From Parafrankia elaeagni (lineage in GTDB: Bacteria > Actinomycetota > Actinomycetes > Frankiales > Frankiaceae), in the NCBI RefSeq assembly GCF_000374165.1, contig NZ_KB893717.1:186001-250000 (forward strand): DNA of 64,000 bases, read 5' to 3'. Under the pieces are notes generated by a model. It had not been told where the DNA came from. It worked only from the letters and a program-made list of their open reading frames with translations, and ran no database searches. Numbering within the stretch: the first letter of the stretch is position 1; the number at the start of each line of letters is the position of its first letter. Positions 24,754 to 34,287 of the stretch are shown here, piece by piece. Position numbers and translations under genes: made by a program.

Positions 24754-27429
24754 CTACTGGGCGATCGTGGTGATCGTGCCGTCCGGCGCGATGCGCCGGA
24801 TCCGGTCGTTGCCGGCGTCCGCGATGTACAGGGAGCCGGAGCCGTCGATGGCCACCGAGCTGGGCTCGGTGAACTGGGCGGCGCTGGCGGGGCCGTTGTC
24901 GCCCGAGTAGCCCTCGGTGCCCGTCCCGGCGATCGTGGTGATCGTCCCGTTCGGGTCCACCTTGCGGACCCGGTTGTTGCCGTAGTCGGCGATGTAGACC
25001 TCGCCGCCGGGGCCGAGGGTCACGGACGGGACGGACAGCTGCGCCCGGGTGGCGGGGCCGTTGTCGCCCGAGTAGCCCTTCTGGCCGTTGCCCGCGACGG
25101 TGTGGATGATTCCGTCCGTGGTGATCTTCTGGATGGTGTTGCTGCCGAGGTTGGCGATGTAGAGCGTGCCGTCGTCGGCCAGCACGACGTCGTTCGGCCC
25201 GTTCAGGGTGGCGGCGGTGGCGGGGCCACCGGCACCGGTGAAGCCCTCGGTGCCGGTGCCGGCGATGGTGTTGATGATGCCGTCCGGGGTGATCTTCCGG
25301 ATGCGGTTGTTCTCGTAGTCGGCGATGTAGATCGACCCGTCCGGCCCGATCGCGACCTTCTCGGCGCTGTCGAGCTGCGCGGCCGTGGCCGGGCCGCCGT
25401 CACCCGAGAAGCCGCTGGTGCCGGTGCCGGCGATCGTGGTGATCGTCCCGTCCGGGGCGATCTTCCGGATGCGGAAGTTCTGCGCGTCCGAGACGTAGAT
25501 GTTGCCGTTCTTGTCCAGCACCGCCGAGCCGGGGCCGTCGACCTGAGCGGACGCGGCGGGCCCGCCGTCGCCGGCGTAGCCCCCCGAGCCGGTGCCGGCG
25601 AGATCGGAGACCTGACCGGTGCTGGTGATCTTCTGGACGCGGTCCGTGGAGAGGCTGGTGACGAGCAGCGCGCCCTGCGGGTCGATGGTGAGGCTGTAGG
25701 GGCTGAGGCCCTGCACCGTCACCGGCGGCCCGCTGTACGCCGTGCCCGCGCCGGCCGGGGTGTCCCCACCACCACTGCCCGAGCCGCTCGTGGTCGCACG
25801 GTCGTCGTCGCCACCGCCACCGCCGCCGGAGACGGCCGCGACGATGCCGACTGTCAGCGCCACCACGAGGACGAAGACGACCGCCGCGATGATCAGGATG
25901 CGGTTGTTGCGGTTCTGGTCCGCCTGGCCCGGGGCCCGATGCCCCGGCCCGCCCGCGGCCGCGCTGCCGGGCCGCGGCGCCGGCCGCTGACCGGCGCCGC
26001 CCCAGCCCGCGCTGGCGTAGTTCTGCCCGCTGGTCGGCCGCCCGGCGCCCGGGCCCTGCTGGCCGGGAGGCGCGTAGGGCCGGGTGGGCCCGGCGCCCGG
26101 CCCGAGCGGCCGCGGCTGCGGCGTGGAGCCGGGCGGGGGACCCAACGGCCGTGGATGGGGAGTGCCCCCCGCCGCCCCCAGCGGTGCTGACGGAGGTGTC
26201 GCGCCCGCCGGGCCGGTCAACGGCCGCGGGTGGGGTGTGCTGCCGCCGGCTGGCCCGTAGCCGGGCTGGCCGTGGCCGGGCTGGCCGTAGCCAGGCTGGC
26301 CATAGCCGGGCCCGCCGGGAACCTGCCCCGGCTGGGCCGCACCGGGCATCGGCGTGCCCATGCCCGGGTAGCTGGCGCCCGGCCCACCCGGGACCGGCCC
26401 ACCCGGGACCGGCCCGCGGTAGCCGCCGCCAGGCTGCCCCGGCGGATAGCCGGGCCCGCCGGGTGGGTGGCCCCCGCCGGGGCGTGCGGCCGGGAAGCCC
26501 CCGGATCCGCCGCTGTTGTTGCTGCTGCTGCTGGTGGTGCCGCCGATCGCCCCGCGGATCTCGTCGTCCACCCGGAGCTTGACGTCCGAGCGGGAGATCC
26601 AGTTCGGGCCGAACGCCCGGGAGCTCGCGAGAGCCAGCTCCAGGGCGAACTCGGCGGCGTCGGCGAACCTCGCGCCGGGCTCCTTGGCCAGCGTGCGCAT
26701 GATCACCGCGGAGACAGGGGCGGGCACCATCGTGAGCGGCTCGGGCATCACGGTCAGGTGGTGGTGCGTCAGCGGCTGGACCGCCATCTGCCGGCCGAAC
26801 AGCGGCCGCTGGGCGAACATCTCGTACAGGACGCCGGCCAGCGCGTACAGATCCGTGGAGGGGAAGAGCCGCCCACCCATGATCTGTTCGGGGGCCATGT
26901 AGCGGGGCGTGCCGAGGATGGCGCTGGCCGTGGTCTCCGCCCCGTCGAAGATCTTCGCGATGCCGAAGTCGGTGACCTTGAGCAGGCCCGAGCCGTCGAA
27001 CATGATGTTGTCGGGCTTGACATCGCGGTGCAGCACGCCCTGGCTGTGCGCCGTGGCGAGCGCGGCGGCCGCGGCGATGCCGATGGAGCAGATGGTCTCC
27101 GGGGAGAGCTTCTCGGCGGTGATGCGCTGCTTGAGCGTGCCGCCGGAGAGCAGCTCCATCACCAGCAGGCAGGTGCCCTGGTGCTCCACGTAGTCGTGGA
27201 TGCGCACGATGTGCGGATGGTCGAGCTCCGCGAGCACGCGGGCCTCGGAGAGGAAGCGCGCGCGCAGATCCGGGTCGTCGCTGGTGTCAAGGAGGATCTT
27301 GATGGCCACCTTGCGGCCGATGAGCCGGTGCTGGCCGGCGAGCACGAGGCCGTAGCCCCCCTTGCCGAGGTCTCCCTCGACCGCGTAGCCAGGGAGCGCC
27401 GCCTCCACGAGAGATCTGTCGATAAGCAA
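24754..27429 (-). CDS. Transmembrane Ser/Thr protein kinase with extracellular NHL repeats (PknD-like), copy 2
   Basis: It has the same architecture as its downstream neighbour: kinase domain at 14-275 ([53 protein letters not shown]). A long Gly/Pro/Tyr-rich linker includes [16 protein letters not shown]. One helix lies near 507-530 ([23 protein letters not shown]). At least six regular NHL repeats of about 55 residues follow ([54 protein letters not shown]). The repeats here are more alike than in copy 1, suggesting recent internal duplication. The start is taken as TTG 27429; GTG nine codons later is possible. It is the first gene of the kinase operon. Confidence 0.93.
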   Translation of the reverse strand: MLIDRSLVEAALPGYAVEGDLGKGGYGLVLAGQHRLIGRKVAIKILLDTSDDPDLRARFLSEARVLAELDHPHIVRIHDYVEHQGTCLLVMELLSGGTLKQRITAEKLSPETICSIGIAAAAALATAHSQGVLHRDVKPDNIMFDGSGLLKVTDFGIAKIFDGAETTASAILGTPRYMAPEQIMGGRLFPSTDLYALAGVLYEMFAQRPLFGRQMAVQPLTHHHLTVMPEPLTMVPAPVSAVIMRTLAKEPGARFADAAEFALELALASSRAFGPNWISRSDVKLRVDDEIRGAIGGTTSSSSNNSGGSGGFPAARPGGGHPPGGPGYPPGQPGGGYRGPVPGGPVPGGPGASYPGMGTPMPGAAQPGQVPGGPGYGQPGYGQPGHGQPGYGPAGGSTPHPRPLTGPAGATPPSAPLGAAGGTPHPRPLGPPPGSTPQPRPLGPGAGPTRPYAPPGQQGPGAGRPTSGQNYASAGWGGAGQRPAPRPGSAAAGGPGHRAPGQADQNRNNRILIIAAVVFVLVVALTVGIVAAVSGGGGGGDDDRATTSGSGSGGGDTPAGAGTAYSGPPVTVQGLSPYSLTIDPQGALLVTSLSTDRVQKITSTGQVSDLAGTGSGGYAGDGGPAASAQVDGPGSAVLDKNGNIYVSDAQNFRIRKIAPDGTITTIAGTGTSGFSGDGGPATAAQLDSAEKVAIGPDGSIYIADYENNRIRKITPDGIINTIAGTGTEGFTGAGGPATAATLNGPNDVVLADDGTLYIANLGSNTIQKITTDGIIHTVAGNGQKGYSGDNGPATRAQLSVPSVTLGPGGEVYIADYGNNRVRKVDPNGTITTIAGTGTEGYSGDNGPASAAQFTEPSSVAIDGSGSLYIADAGNDRIRRIAPDGTITTIAQ

Positions 27430-27786
27430 GGTCGGTTCCGTCCGTCACCGGCTGCCGGGCGGTCACCACAACCACCGTGCGGTGGTGACATCCCGAGGGC
27501 CACATCGTGCGGGATTGTGCGTGGGCAGCCCCGCGGTTGGTTCGTCTGGTGGTGCCGCGTTGGATGGCCAATCCGGGGTGCTTCGGCGCGTTCCCGGCGA
27601 TACTACGGCCTCATACCCCCCGTTCCGCCCTGCGTGGCGACCCGGCAGACGCGTCAGATGCGCGACTGCAGCATGCTGGGCGTCGTCGACAGGTGTTCGG
27701 CCGTGCGCGCGTGCCGGGGGTGCCCGGCAACGCAGCCGCACGACAGCACTGCCTCCGAACTCCCCGCCGAGGAAGGGCCCCACGTC
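27430..27786. other. Divergent intergenic region, kinase operon / pgi
   Basis: 357 nt with no supported gene, although frames run through it on both strands. It should contain promoters for the minus-strand kinase operon and for pgi. A ribosome-binding sequence GAGGAAGGG lies near 27768-27776, ahead of pgi. No operator-like palindrome stood out. Confidence 0.5.
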
Positions 27787-29445
27787 ATGGTGAACACCGA
27801 GCCCACTGCCCTCACCGCCGGAGCGGGTGCGCAGCAGACCCCGGAATGGGCCGCGCTGACCGCGCACCACGCGGAGCTCTCCGCGGTGACGCTGCGCCAG
27901 CTCTTTGCCGACGACCAGAACCGCGCCGCGTCATTCAGCGTCGACTCGGACGGACTCCACCTGGACTATTCCAAGAACATCGTCACAGCGCGGACGATCG
28001 AACTGCTGGTGGCCCTGGCCAACCGCGCCGGGCTCGGTGCCCGCATCGAGGCGATGTTCGGCGGCGAGCGGGTCAACGTGACCGAGAACCGACCCGTCCT
28101 GCACGTCGCGCTGCGCGCCCCCGCCGGCGACGTCATCCGGGTGGACGGCGTCGACGTGGTCCCCGAGGTGCACGCGGTGCTCGACCGGATGTCCGCGTTC
28201 GCGGACCGGGTCCGCTCCGGGGTGTGGACGGGCGCGACCGGCGAGCACATCACCACCGTCGTGAACATCGGTATCGGCGGCTCCGATCTCGGGCCGGCCA
28301 TGGCCTGCCAGGCGCTTCGCGACTACTCCGACCGGTCGATCACGGTCCGGTTCGTCTCCAACGTCGACCCGACCGACATCTGGGAGGCGACCCACGACCT
28401 CGACCCGGCCACGACCCTCTTCATCGTCGCGTCGAAGACGTTCACGACGCTGGAGACCCTCGCGAACGCCCGGGCGGCCCGCTCCTGGCTGACGGCGACG
28501 CTCGGCGAGGACGCCGTCTCGTCGCATTTCGTCGCGGTCTCCACGAACGCGGAGAAGGTGGCCGAGTTCGGTATCGACACGGCCAACATGTTCGAGTTCT
28601 GGGACTGGGTGGGCGGCCGGTACTCGATGGACTCCGCCATCGGCCTGTCGCTCATGGTCGCCATCGGTCCCGGGCACTTCCGGGAGATGCTCGCCGGATT
28701 CCACGCGATGGACGTCCACTTCCGGAACGCGCCGTTCGAGCGGAACCTGCCGGTCCTGCTCGGCCTGCTCGGCCTGTGGTACCGGGACTTCTTCGGCTCC
28801 CAGGCGCACGCGGTGCTGCCCTACAGCCAGTACCTGGACCGTTTCGCCGCGTACCTGCAGCAGCTTGACATGGAGAGTAACGGCAAGTCAGTTGATCTCG
28901 AAGGCCGGCCCGTACAGGTGCCGACGGGCCCGGTGGTGTGGGGCACACCGGGGACCAACGGTCAGCACGCCTACTTCCAGCTCCTGCACCAGGGGACGAC
29001 TGTCGTCCCGGCCGACTTCATCGGCTTCGTGCGCCCGAACCATGCGGGCGTCGGCGATGTCGACCAGCACGCCCTGCTGATGGCCAACTTCTTCGCCCAG
29101 ACCGAGGCACTCGCCTTCGGGAAGACCTCCGAGGAGGTGGCGGCCGAGGGAGTGGCCCCTGGGCTGGTCCCGCACCGGACGTTCGCCGGGAACCGGCCGA
29201 CGAACACGCTGCTGGTCTCCGCCCTGACCCCCTTCACCCTCGGCCAGCTGGTGGCACTGTACGAGCACAAGGTCTTCACACAGGGCGTCATCTGGGGCGT
29301 CAACAGCTTCGACCAGTGGGGAGTCGAGCTGGGCAAGGTGCTGGCCGGGCGGATCATCCCCGAGCTGACCGACCCGGCCGCCCCCCTGCGGCACGACAGC
29401 TCCACCAACGCCCTCATCGAGCGGTTCCGTACCGGCACCGTCTGA
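27787..29445 (+). CDS. pgi: Glucose-6-phosphate isomerase
   Basis: It interconverts glucose 6-phosphate and fructose 6-phosphate in glycolysis and gluconeogenesis. Both family signatures are intact: [14 protein letters not shown] and [18 protein letters not shown]. Also present are [11 protein letters not shown], which binds phosphate, SKTFTTLET, and [16 protein letters not shown] with the catalytic His. At 552 residues it is the usual length of the eukaryote-like bacterial form. The open frame extends far upstream, but ATG 27787 is the start: GAGGAAGGG is 10-18 nt before it and homology begins here. It is a single-gene unit. Confidence 0.98.
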   Translation: MVNTEPTALTAGAGAQQTPEWAALTAHHAELSAVTLRQLFADDQNRAASFSVDSDGLHLDYSKNIVTARTIELLVALANRAGLGARIEAMFGGERVNVTENRPVLHVALRAPAGDVIRVDGVDVVPEVHAVLDRMSAFADRVRSGVWTGATGEHITTVVNIGIGGSDLGPAMACQALRDYSDRSITVRFVSNVDPTDIWEATHDLDPATTLFIVASKTFTTLETLANARAARSWLTATLGEDAVSSHFVAVSTNAEKVAEFGIDTANMFEFWDWVGGRYSMDSAIGLSLMVAIGPGHFREMLAGFHAMDVHFRNAPFERNLPVLLGLLGLWYRDFFGSQAHAVLPYSQYLDRFAAYLQQLDMESNGKSVDLEGRPVQVPTGPVVWGTPGTNGQHAYFQLLHQGTTVVPADFIGFVRPNHAGVGDVDQHALLMANFFAQTEALAFGKTSEEVAAEGVAPGLVPHRTFAGNRPTNTLLVSALTPFTLGQLVALYEHKVFTQGVIWGVNSFDQWGVELGKVLAGRIIPELTDPAAPLRHDSSTNALIERFRTGTV

Positions 29446-29610
29446 GCTGGCACCGTCTGAGCTGGCACGGCCCGCGGCTGGCACCGGCCCCCCGACCGGC
29501 AATGAGTAACAGTAGTTCAACGATTAGCTGAGGCTATGTTACTCTCGGTGATCAGTCGACGGGATGGCGCCCGTGCTGTGACGGACGGAGATCTCCGGGG
29601 GGCGACAGGC

Positions 29611-29958
29611 ATGCGGGTCGAGTCGACAGCCACGCGGATGACGGTGCGGCGAACCGGGGACGACGTCGTCATCGAGCTCGGCGGCGAGTTCGACACCGTC
29701 GGCCGGCTGCGGTTCCGCGAGCAGATCGGTGAGCTTCTGGGCCGGGGCGGCGGCCTGGTGACGGTGGACGTCGGCGACCTGGCAGCCGTGGACATCGCGG
29801 GCCTGGCCGCGCTCCTGCGCGCGGAGCTGCTGCTCCGCCGCGTCCACACCGAGCTGCGCATCCGCGCGGCGTCCCCCGCCTTCAGCGAGCTTGTCCGTGA
29901 GACCGGTCTCGCCGGTCGGCTACGGGTCGAGGAGGCCGGCCGCCGCCGCGGCTACTGA
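29611..29958 (+). CDS. STAS-domain protein (anti-anti-sigma-like), lacking the usual phospho-Ser
   Basis: 115 residues forming one STAS domain: DDVVIELGGEFDTVGRLRF, then LVTVDVGDLAAVDIAGLAALLRAELLLRR. In SpoIIAA/RsbV proteins the helix starts D-S-x-G, with the Ser phosphorylated by the anti-sigma kinase; here the motif is D-I-A-G, so control by Ser phosphorylation seems impossible. It may act as a constitutive binder or in a larger complex. ATG 29611 follows GGGGGG at suitable spacing; ATG 29536 is an in-frame alternative adding 25 residues. It converges with, and overlaps by 39 nt, the small membrane gene on the other strand. Confidence 0.8.
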   Translation: MRVESTATRMTVRRTGDDVVIELGGEFDTVGRLRFREQIGELLGRGGGLVTVDVGDLAAVDIAGLAALLRAELLLRRVHTELRIRAASPAFSELVRETGLAGRLRVEEAGRRRGY

Positions 29959-30201
29959 CCCGCCCGCTACCGGAGGGCTGGCCGGCATCGCGGGGCTGGC
30001 CGGCATCGGGCCGGTGGACGGCGTGCCCGCGGTGTCCACCGGTGCGCTGTCGGTGGCCGGTGCGGCGTCGGAGGTGGCCGCGCGAACGGCCCGCCCCGCC
30101 GAGGAGAGGTTCTGTTCCAGCCTGCTCATCATCAGCATCCCGATCATCGCGAGGAGCGGGAAGCTGAGCATGATCAGGATTTCGGACGTGGTCAGGTCCA
30201 C
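29920..30201 (-). CDS. Small membrane protein, function unknown
   Basis: 93 residues: one N-terminal membrane helix (EILIMLSFPLLAMIGMLMM), a short charged segment (SRLEQNLSSAGRAVRAA) and an Ala/Pro-rich tail. The GTG start has GGGGGA 4-9 nt upstream. The 3' ends of this gene and the STAS gene overlap tail to tail. I cannot name a family. Confidence 0.6.
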   Translation of the reverse strand: MDLTTSEILIMLSFPLLAMIGMLMMSRLEQNLSSAGRAVRAATSDAAPATDSAPVDTAGTPSTGPMPASPAMPASPPVAGGSVAAAAAGLLDP

Positions 30202-30475
30202 CGGTCCCCCAGAGATCGGGTGTCCGAGCGCCGGTTTGGCGCCCCGCAGGTCCGCTTACCCGACCTGGAGGTCAGTTCACGCTCCGGGCGGCGCGGACCT
30301 CGCACTCACCCGTGTCGGGTAATCACCCACCCGGCGTGCCGGTCACCGGAGTGTGGGCAATCCGGTGCTGTGCAGCCGACCCGACTGCTCGTACTCTTCC
30401 CTGAGGGATGTCCTCCTGCCCCGACGACATCCGCCCGGCTGGCCGATCTCCGGGATCGCAGGGGGGAGGCTCACC

Positions 30476-30751
30476 ATCAGCACCGAGGACCTACATGCCC
30501 GACTGACGATGGTGACCGAGCAGGTCGACTTCGCCCTCGCCGAGGTCGCGCTGTGCGGGGCAGCCTACCGGCGCGCGGCGCAGGACGACCCCGACTGGCC
30601 GTGGCCGCCCGAATCCTCGCAGCACCTGGCCCGGCCCCTGGTCGCCCGTGCGCTGGCGGCGCAGCTCACGGCCGTCGCCCGGCTGCGCCTGTGGGCACAG
30701 GAGCTTTACTGGCTGCAGGAGCAGGTTCGCCTGCGCGCCATGGTCCCCTGA
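30476..30751 (+). CDS. Small hypothetical protein, uncertain (possibly non-canonical) start
   Basis: The C-terminal 80-90 residues look protein-like: TEDLHARLTMVTEQVDFALAE, then PLVARALAAQLTAVARLRLWAQELYWLQEQ, a helical, charged and leucine-patterned pair of segments. The frame is open back to GTG 30353 with no ribosome-binding site. A strong GGGGGGAGG at 30461-30469 is perfectly spaced for ATC at 30476, which would be a rare start codon; ATG 30509 is the next canonical choice. The function is unknown, and the annotated start is a proposal. Confidence 0.5.
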   Translation: MSTEDLHARLTMVTEQVDFALAEVALCGAAYRRAAQDDPDWPWPPESSQHLARPLVARALAAQLTAVARLRLWAQELYWLQEQVRLRAMVP

Positions 30752-30769
30752 TCTTCCGGCCGGCCGGCG

Positions 30770-31933
30770 TCAGTCGCGGGTGCAGTCGGTGTTGAACGGG
30801 CCGGACTGCGCGCCCTTCACCTCGTTGTCGCAGGTCACGATGTTCTGGGACCGGTCGGGCTGGTGGATGTACACGCCGAAGCCCGTCGCGTTCACGGTGA
30901 GGATGTTGCGGCGGAAGGTGTTCTGCTGGCCCCAGCCCTCGTCGATGACATGGGTCTGGATGCCGTCCTCCAGCGTGCCGCCGCCGACACCGATGTTGTC
31001 CTCGACGAGCCAGCCGTTGCCCTTCACGTCGATCCAGGAGTCGGCCTCGACGAGCGCGTCCGAGGAGAGGGTGTTGCCGCGGACCACCCCGCCGGTCGTC
31101 CCCTCCTTGATGTCGATGTTCTCCGACGTCGTCCCGGCGATGTCGTTGCCGATCACCGCGTTGCGGTCACTGCGGTCCGGCTGGCAGTCGGTGTAGGTGC
31201 ACCAGTTGCTCTCGGCGCTGCCGATGTAGACACCCTCGCCGAACTTCTCCCGGCGGTTGCCGGTGTCCCGGATGACGTTGCCGATGACCGTGTTGTCAGA
31301 ACTCGCGGTGCGCAGGTGAATGGCCTCGTCGCCGATCGTGGTGACGCGGAGCTGGGCGATGGTCGAATGCTGGACGCCGTCCCCGATCACCCCCTTCTGG
31401 CCGTTGCGCACGGAGAAGCCGACCACCCTCACCCAGGACGCCCCTTCCAGGTGCAGCACGTACTTGGCGTCGTCGTCACCGTCGTCGTCCTTGCCGTCGA
31501 GGACGGCGTCCGCCGACCCGCACAGCCAGATCGGCTCGGCTTCGGTGCCCGAGGCGGTGAGCTTGAACGCGCCCCGGTAGACGCCGTCGGCGATCTGGAT
31601 GACGTCGCCCGGCCTCGCTGCGGCGAGAGCGCTGCGCAGGTCACCGGCGTCGGTGACGGTGGTCCCGTCGGACGGGCATTCGACCCGTTCGACCCCGGCG
31701 GTGGCCGCGGCGGCGGTCGGTGCGGCCGTGCTGGCCCGCAGGGACGGAGCGGGCCGGGACGGCGCGACCTCGAGGGGGCTCTCCGTCTCCTCCGGGGCCG
31801 GGGTGCGCGCCGCGCCGGAGTCGGACCCGTCCGAGCCGCAGGAGGTCAGGGCGACCGCCACCGCCGTCAGGACACCGGTCGCGGCCAGCCGCGCGGTCCG
31901 GCGGTGGGGTCGGGCCGGGCGGGCGGTCGTCAT
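30770..31933 (-). CDS. Secreted right-handed beta-helix lipoprotein, second of the exopolysaccharide locus
   Basis: 387 residues. A lipoprotein signal (TARLAATGVLTAVAVALTSC, lipobox LTSC) is followed by a Pro/Ser linker to about residue 95. The rest is a parallel beta-helix of the pectate-lyase/C5-epimerase type: SALAAARPGDVIQIADGVY at the N-cap, then asparagine-ladder coils (VIGNVIRDTG, VIGNDIAGT, VVRGNTLSSD, FRRNILTVNATGFGVYIHQ). Such folds bind and cleave or epimerise acidic polysaccharides; no catalytic residue can be assigned by eye. Its ATG overlaps the stop of the other beta-helix gene by 4 nt, so it is the third gene of the glycosyltransferase operon. Confidence 0.88.
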   Translation of the reverse strand: MTTARPARPHRRTARLAATGVLTAVAVALTSCGSDGSDSGAARTPAPEETESPLEVAPSRPAPSLRASTAAPTAAAATAGVERVECPSDGTTVTDAGDLRSALAAARPGDVIQIADGVYRGAFKLTASGTEAEPIWLCGSADAVLDGKDDDGDDDAKYVLHLEGASWVRVVGFSVRNGQKGVIGDGVQHSTIAQLRVTTIGDEAIHLRTASSDNTVIGNVIRDTGNRREKFGEGVYIGSAESNWCTYTDCQPDRSDRNAVIGNDIAGTTSENIDIKEGTTGGVVRGNTLSSDALVEADSWIDVKGNGWLVEDNIGVGGGTLEDGIQTHVIDEGWGQQNTFRRNILTVNATGFGVYIHQPDRSQNIVTCDNEVKGAQSGPFNTDCTRD

Positions 31934-34287
31934 TTCGTGTGGTCCCCTCTGGAGCGCCGGCGGCGCCGGTGATGTGGGCCGGTGGCCGGTGACGGCGGCT
32001 CGGTGTGCGGGTGCGGGTGCGGTGACAGCGGCTCGGTGTGCGGCTCGGTGTGCGGCTCGGTGTGCGGCTCGGGGGTCGGCCGGGATGGTTCGGGGAGGTG
32101 GCCGTCCGCCCATCGGCTGCCGGGCCCCTGGGCGGCCGGTCCGGGTTCGGGTGCCGCCGGGCCGCCGGGCCAGTCGGTGCGGGGCCACTGGGCTGGTCCG
32201 GCGCTGTGATCGGCGCCGTCGAAGGGCCGGCCCGTCATTCCCGTTCCGTGCGGGCCGGTGTCCGCGGTGTCGATCCGCGGGCGGGTGGAGCGCCGTGGGT
32301 GCCGTGCCTGGGGGACCACAGGGCTGGCGGAGCCCCTGCCAGCCGCACCGGCACCCACCGGCGTGAGCGCGGTGGACGTGGCGACGGCGGCCCCGGCCGG
32401 AGCTGTCCTCGTGCCCCCGGCGGCCGGTACGAGCCCGGCCGGTACGAGCCCGGCCGGTACGAGCCCGGCCGGCACGAGCGCGGCCGGGCCGAACGGAGCT
32501 GGGCCGAAGGCGGCCGGGGCGAGGTCGTCGGCGCCGCGCTGGCCGGGAATGCCGGAGTAGGCGGCATCCGGGCGCATCGTGCCACCGGTGAGCCGCCGGA
32601 CCAGCAGCTCGGACTCGGGGTAGGGATGCCTCGGCGGGCGACGCCGGGCCCGGTGCCGGGTCCAGGCGCCGAGGATGGGGAACAGCGCGACGGCGCCCCA
32701 CACGACCAGCGCCGGATGCCGGCGGATCAGCGTGTACCAGTGCTGCGGCTCGCGTTCCACCCAGCCGTCCGCGTTGTTGTGGTGCACGTCGCCCTCGCGG
32801 ACCCCGAGGGCCTTGCGGATGTCGACGGCACGCCACCCCTCGCCGGCGAGGGTGTTCCACTGGATGGCGGTGCCGTCCGCGGGCCCGCGGACGGTGATCG
32901 CGAACTCGGTGGCATCGCGGATCTTGTTCCGGCTGATGATGTTCGTCGTCGCCTCCTGGGTGATCACCCCCAGGCGACTGTCGGACACCTCGTTCTCGGT
33001 GATCGCGGTGCGGCGGGCGTCCGGCCCGACCTGGATGCCGGCTTCGTCCGGCCCGGTGATGGTGTTACCGGTGACCTGGGTGCCGTTCGCGCCGCTCTTG
33101 ACGATGATGCCGAGCTGCCCGTCACTGATCGTGTTCTTCCGGACGATCGTGTTCTCGCCGCCGACGACCCTGATCCCGTACCGCCCGTTCGCCGAGACGG
33201 TGTTCTCCTCGATCAGTGTGTCCCTGATCTGGTTGATCTGGACGCCGGTCGCGGTGGCGATCACACCGAGGCCACGGCCGTCCAGGGAGATGCCGTCGCC
33301 GCTGTTGTCGGCGACCGTGCTGCGCATCACCCGGGAGCCCGAGGCCCGGTCGATGGTCATGCCGTCACCGTGGTTGCGGGCGGCGGTGACCCCCGAGACG
33401 AGGGTCGTGATCGCGTCCCGGTGCACGGCGAGGCCGGAGCGCTCGTTGTCGATCAGGCGCACCCCGATCATCTGGATGCCCTCGCTGCCCGAGACGTAGG
33501 CGCCGTAGATGTTGTTGCTGAACGTCGAGTTCGCCGCCCCGCCGGTACTCGGCTCGCCCTTGCTTCCCGTCCAGGCGACACCGCCGGTCCGGCCGTTCCA
33601 GAAACCCAGGTGGTTGGCGCTGACGTTGCGCAGGATCAGCTCGCCGCCCATGGTGCGGAGGTAGGAGCGGCCGTCCGCGGTGAGGCTGTCCGGTTCGAGG
33701 TTCTGGACGTCCCAGCCGATGACGGTCAGCGGGTTGTCCGGGGTCGCGCCGGCGAACTCCAGTCCGCCGCGCCAGGTGGCCACCGAGGTGAAGCCGGCCG
33801 CGCCGCTCGCCAGCCGCAGCGTGCCGACGCTGGCGTCGATCACCAGCCGGGCCTGCGGGCCGACCAGGACGTGCGCGGTGAACAGCACGGCCCCGTCCAC
33901 CTCGTGCCGGCCGCCGCCGGCGGCGATGACGTCCTCGGCGCTGTAGGGGGCCTGGCGGGCGGGCAACAGCAGCGTGGGCTGGCTGCCGGCGACCTCGACG
34001 AGGGTCGGCGCGGTCAGCACGCCGAACCGCTCGAACATGGACCGCATCCGGATGTCCTCGGCGTCGACCAGGACGGACTGTTGCTTCGCGTCCCCGGAAC
34101 TGACCGGAGGCAGCGGCGGCACCGGCTCCGCCTGCGCCGGCAGCGCGGTCAGGGTGGTCAGCGCCGTGACCGCCGCCAGCACTGTCAGCGGCGCGAGGGC
34201 GGCCAGGGCGGTGCGGAGCTTCCGCCGAGGGGCCGTCGGGGCCGTCGGGGCCGTCGAGATCGCCGGGGTCGTCGGGGTCGGGGTCAT
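31930..34287 (-). CDS. Exported right-handed beta-helix protein with C-terminal membrane anchor
   Basis: 785 residues. The signal peptide is near residues 20-53 (LTVLAAVTALTTLTALPAQA). A region with a strand-rich lead (SVLVDAEDIRMRSMFERFG) precedes a long beta-helix around 200-510 with regular coils (GDGISLDGRGLGVIA, LIEENTVSANGRYGIRVVGG, IVRKNTISDGQLGIIVKSG, VTGNTITGPDEAGIQV), resembling NosD/AlgG-type C5-epimerases. One helix near 525-545 (ALVVWGAVALFPILGAW) then holds it at the membrane, and the last 240 residues are Pro/Gly/His-rich. ATG 34287 starts within the stop of the glycosyltransferase gene. A role in modifying the nascent polymer is inferred from the operon. Confidence 0.87.
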   Translation of the reverse strand: MTPTPTTPAISTAPTAPTAPRRKLRTALAALAPLTVLAAVTALTTLTALPAQAEPVPPLPPVSSGDAKQQSVLVDAEDIRMRSMFERFGVLTAPTLVEVAGSQPTLLLPARQAPYSAEDVIAAGGGRHEVDGAVLFTAHVLVGPQARLVIDASVGTLRLASGAAGFTSVATWRGGLEFAGATPDNPLTVIGWDVQNLEPDSLTADGRSYLRTMGGELILRNVSANHLGFWNGRTGGVAWTGSKGEPSTGGAANSTFSNNIYGAYVSGSEGIQMIGVRLIDNERSGLAVHRDAITTLVSGVTAARNHGDGMTIDRASGSRVMRSTVADNSGDGISLDGRGLGVIATATGVQINQIRDTLIEENTVSANGRYGIRVVGGENTIVRKNTISDGQLGIIVKSGANGTQVTGNTITGPDEAGIQVGPDARRTAITENEVSDSRLGVITQEATTNIISRNKIRDATEFAITVRGPADGTAIQWNTLAGEGWRAVDIRKALGVREGDVHHNNADGWVEREPQHWYTLIRRHPALVVWGAVALFPILGAWTRHRARRRPPRHPYPESELLVRRLTGGTMRPDAAYSGIPGQRGADDLAPAAFGPAPFGPAALVPAGLVPAGLVPAGLVPAAGGTRTAPAGAAVATSTALTPVGAGAAGRGSASPVVPQARHPRRSTRPRIDTADTGPHGTGMTGRPFDGADHSAGPAQWPRTDWPGGPAAPEPGPAAQGPGSRWADGHLPEPSRPTPEPHTEPHTEPHTEPLSPHPHPHTEPPSPATGPHHRRRRRSRGDHTK
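32030..32065. repeat. 12-bp tandem repeat GGCTCGGTGTGC x3
   Basis: Three perfect in-frame copies near the 3' end of the anchored beta-helix gene; they encode the repeated Glu-Pro-His-Thr of the protein tail (TEPHTEPHTEP). A related partial copy lies at 31997-32008. Confidence 0.88.
32422..32481. repeat. 15-bp tandem repeat GGCCGGTACGAGCCC, 4 copies
   Basis: Three perfect copies and one diverged copy, in frame in the anchored beta-helix gene, encoding LVPAG units (GLVPAGLVPAGLVPA). It extends the disordered C-terminal tail. Confidence 0.88.
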
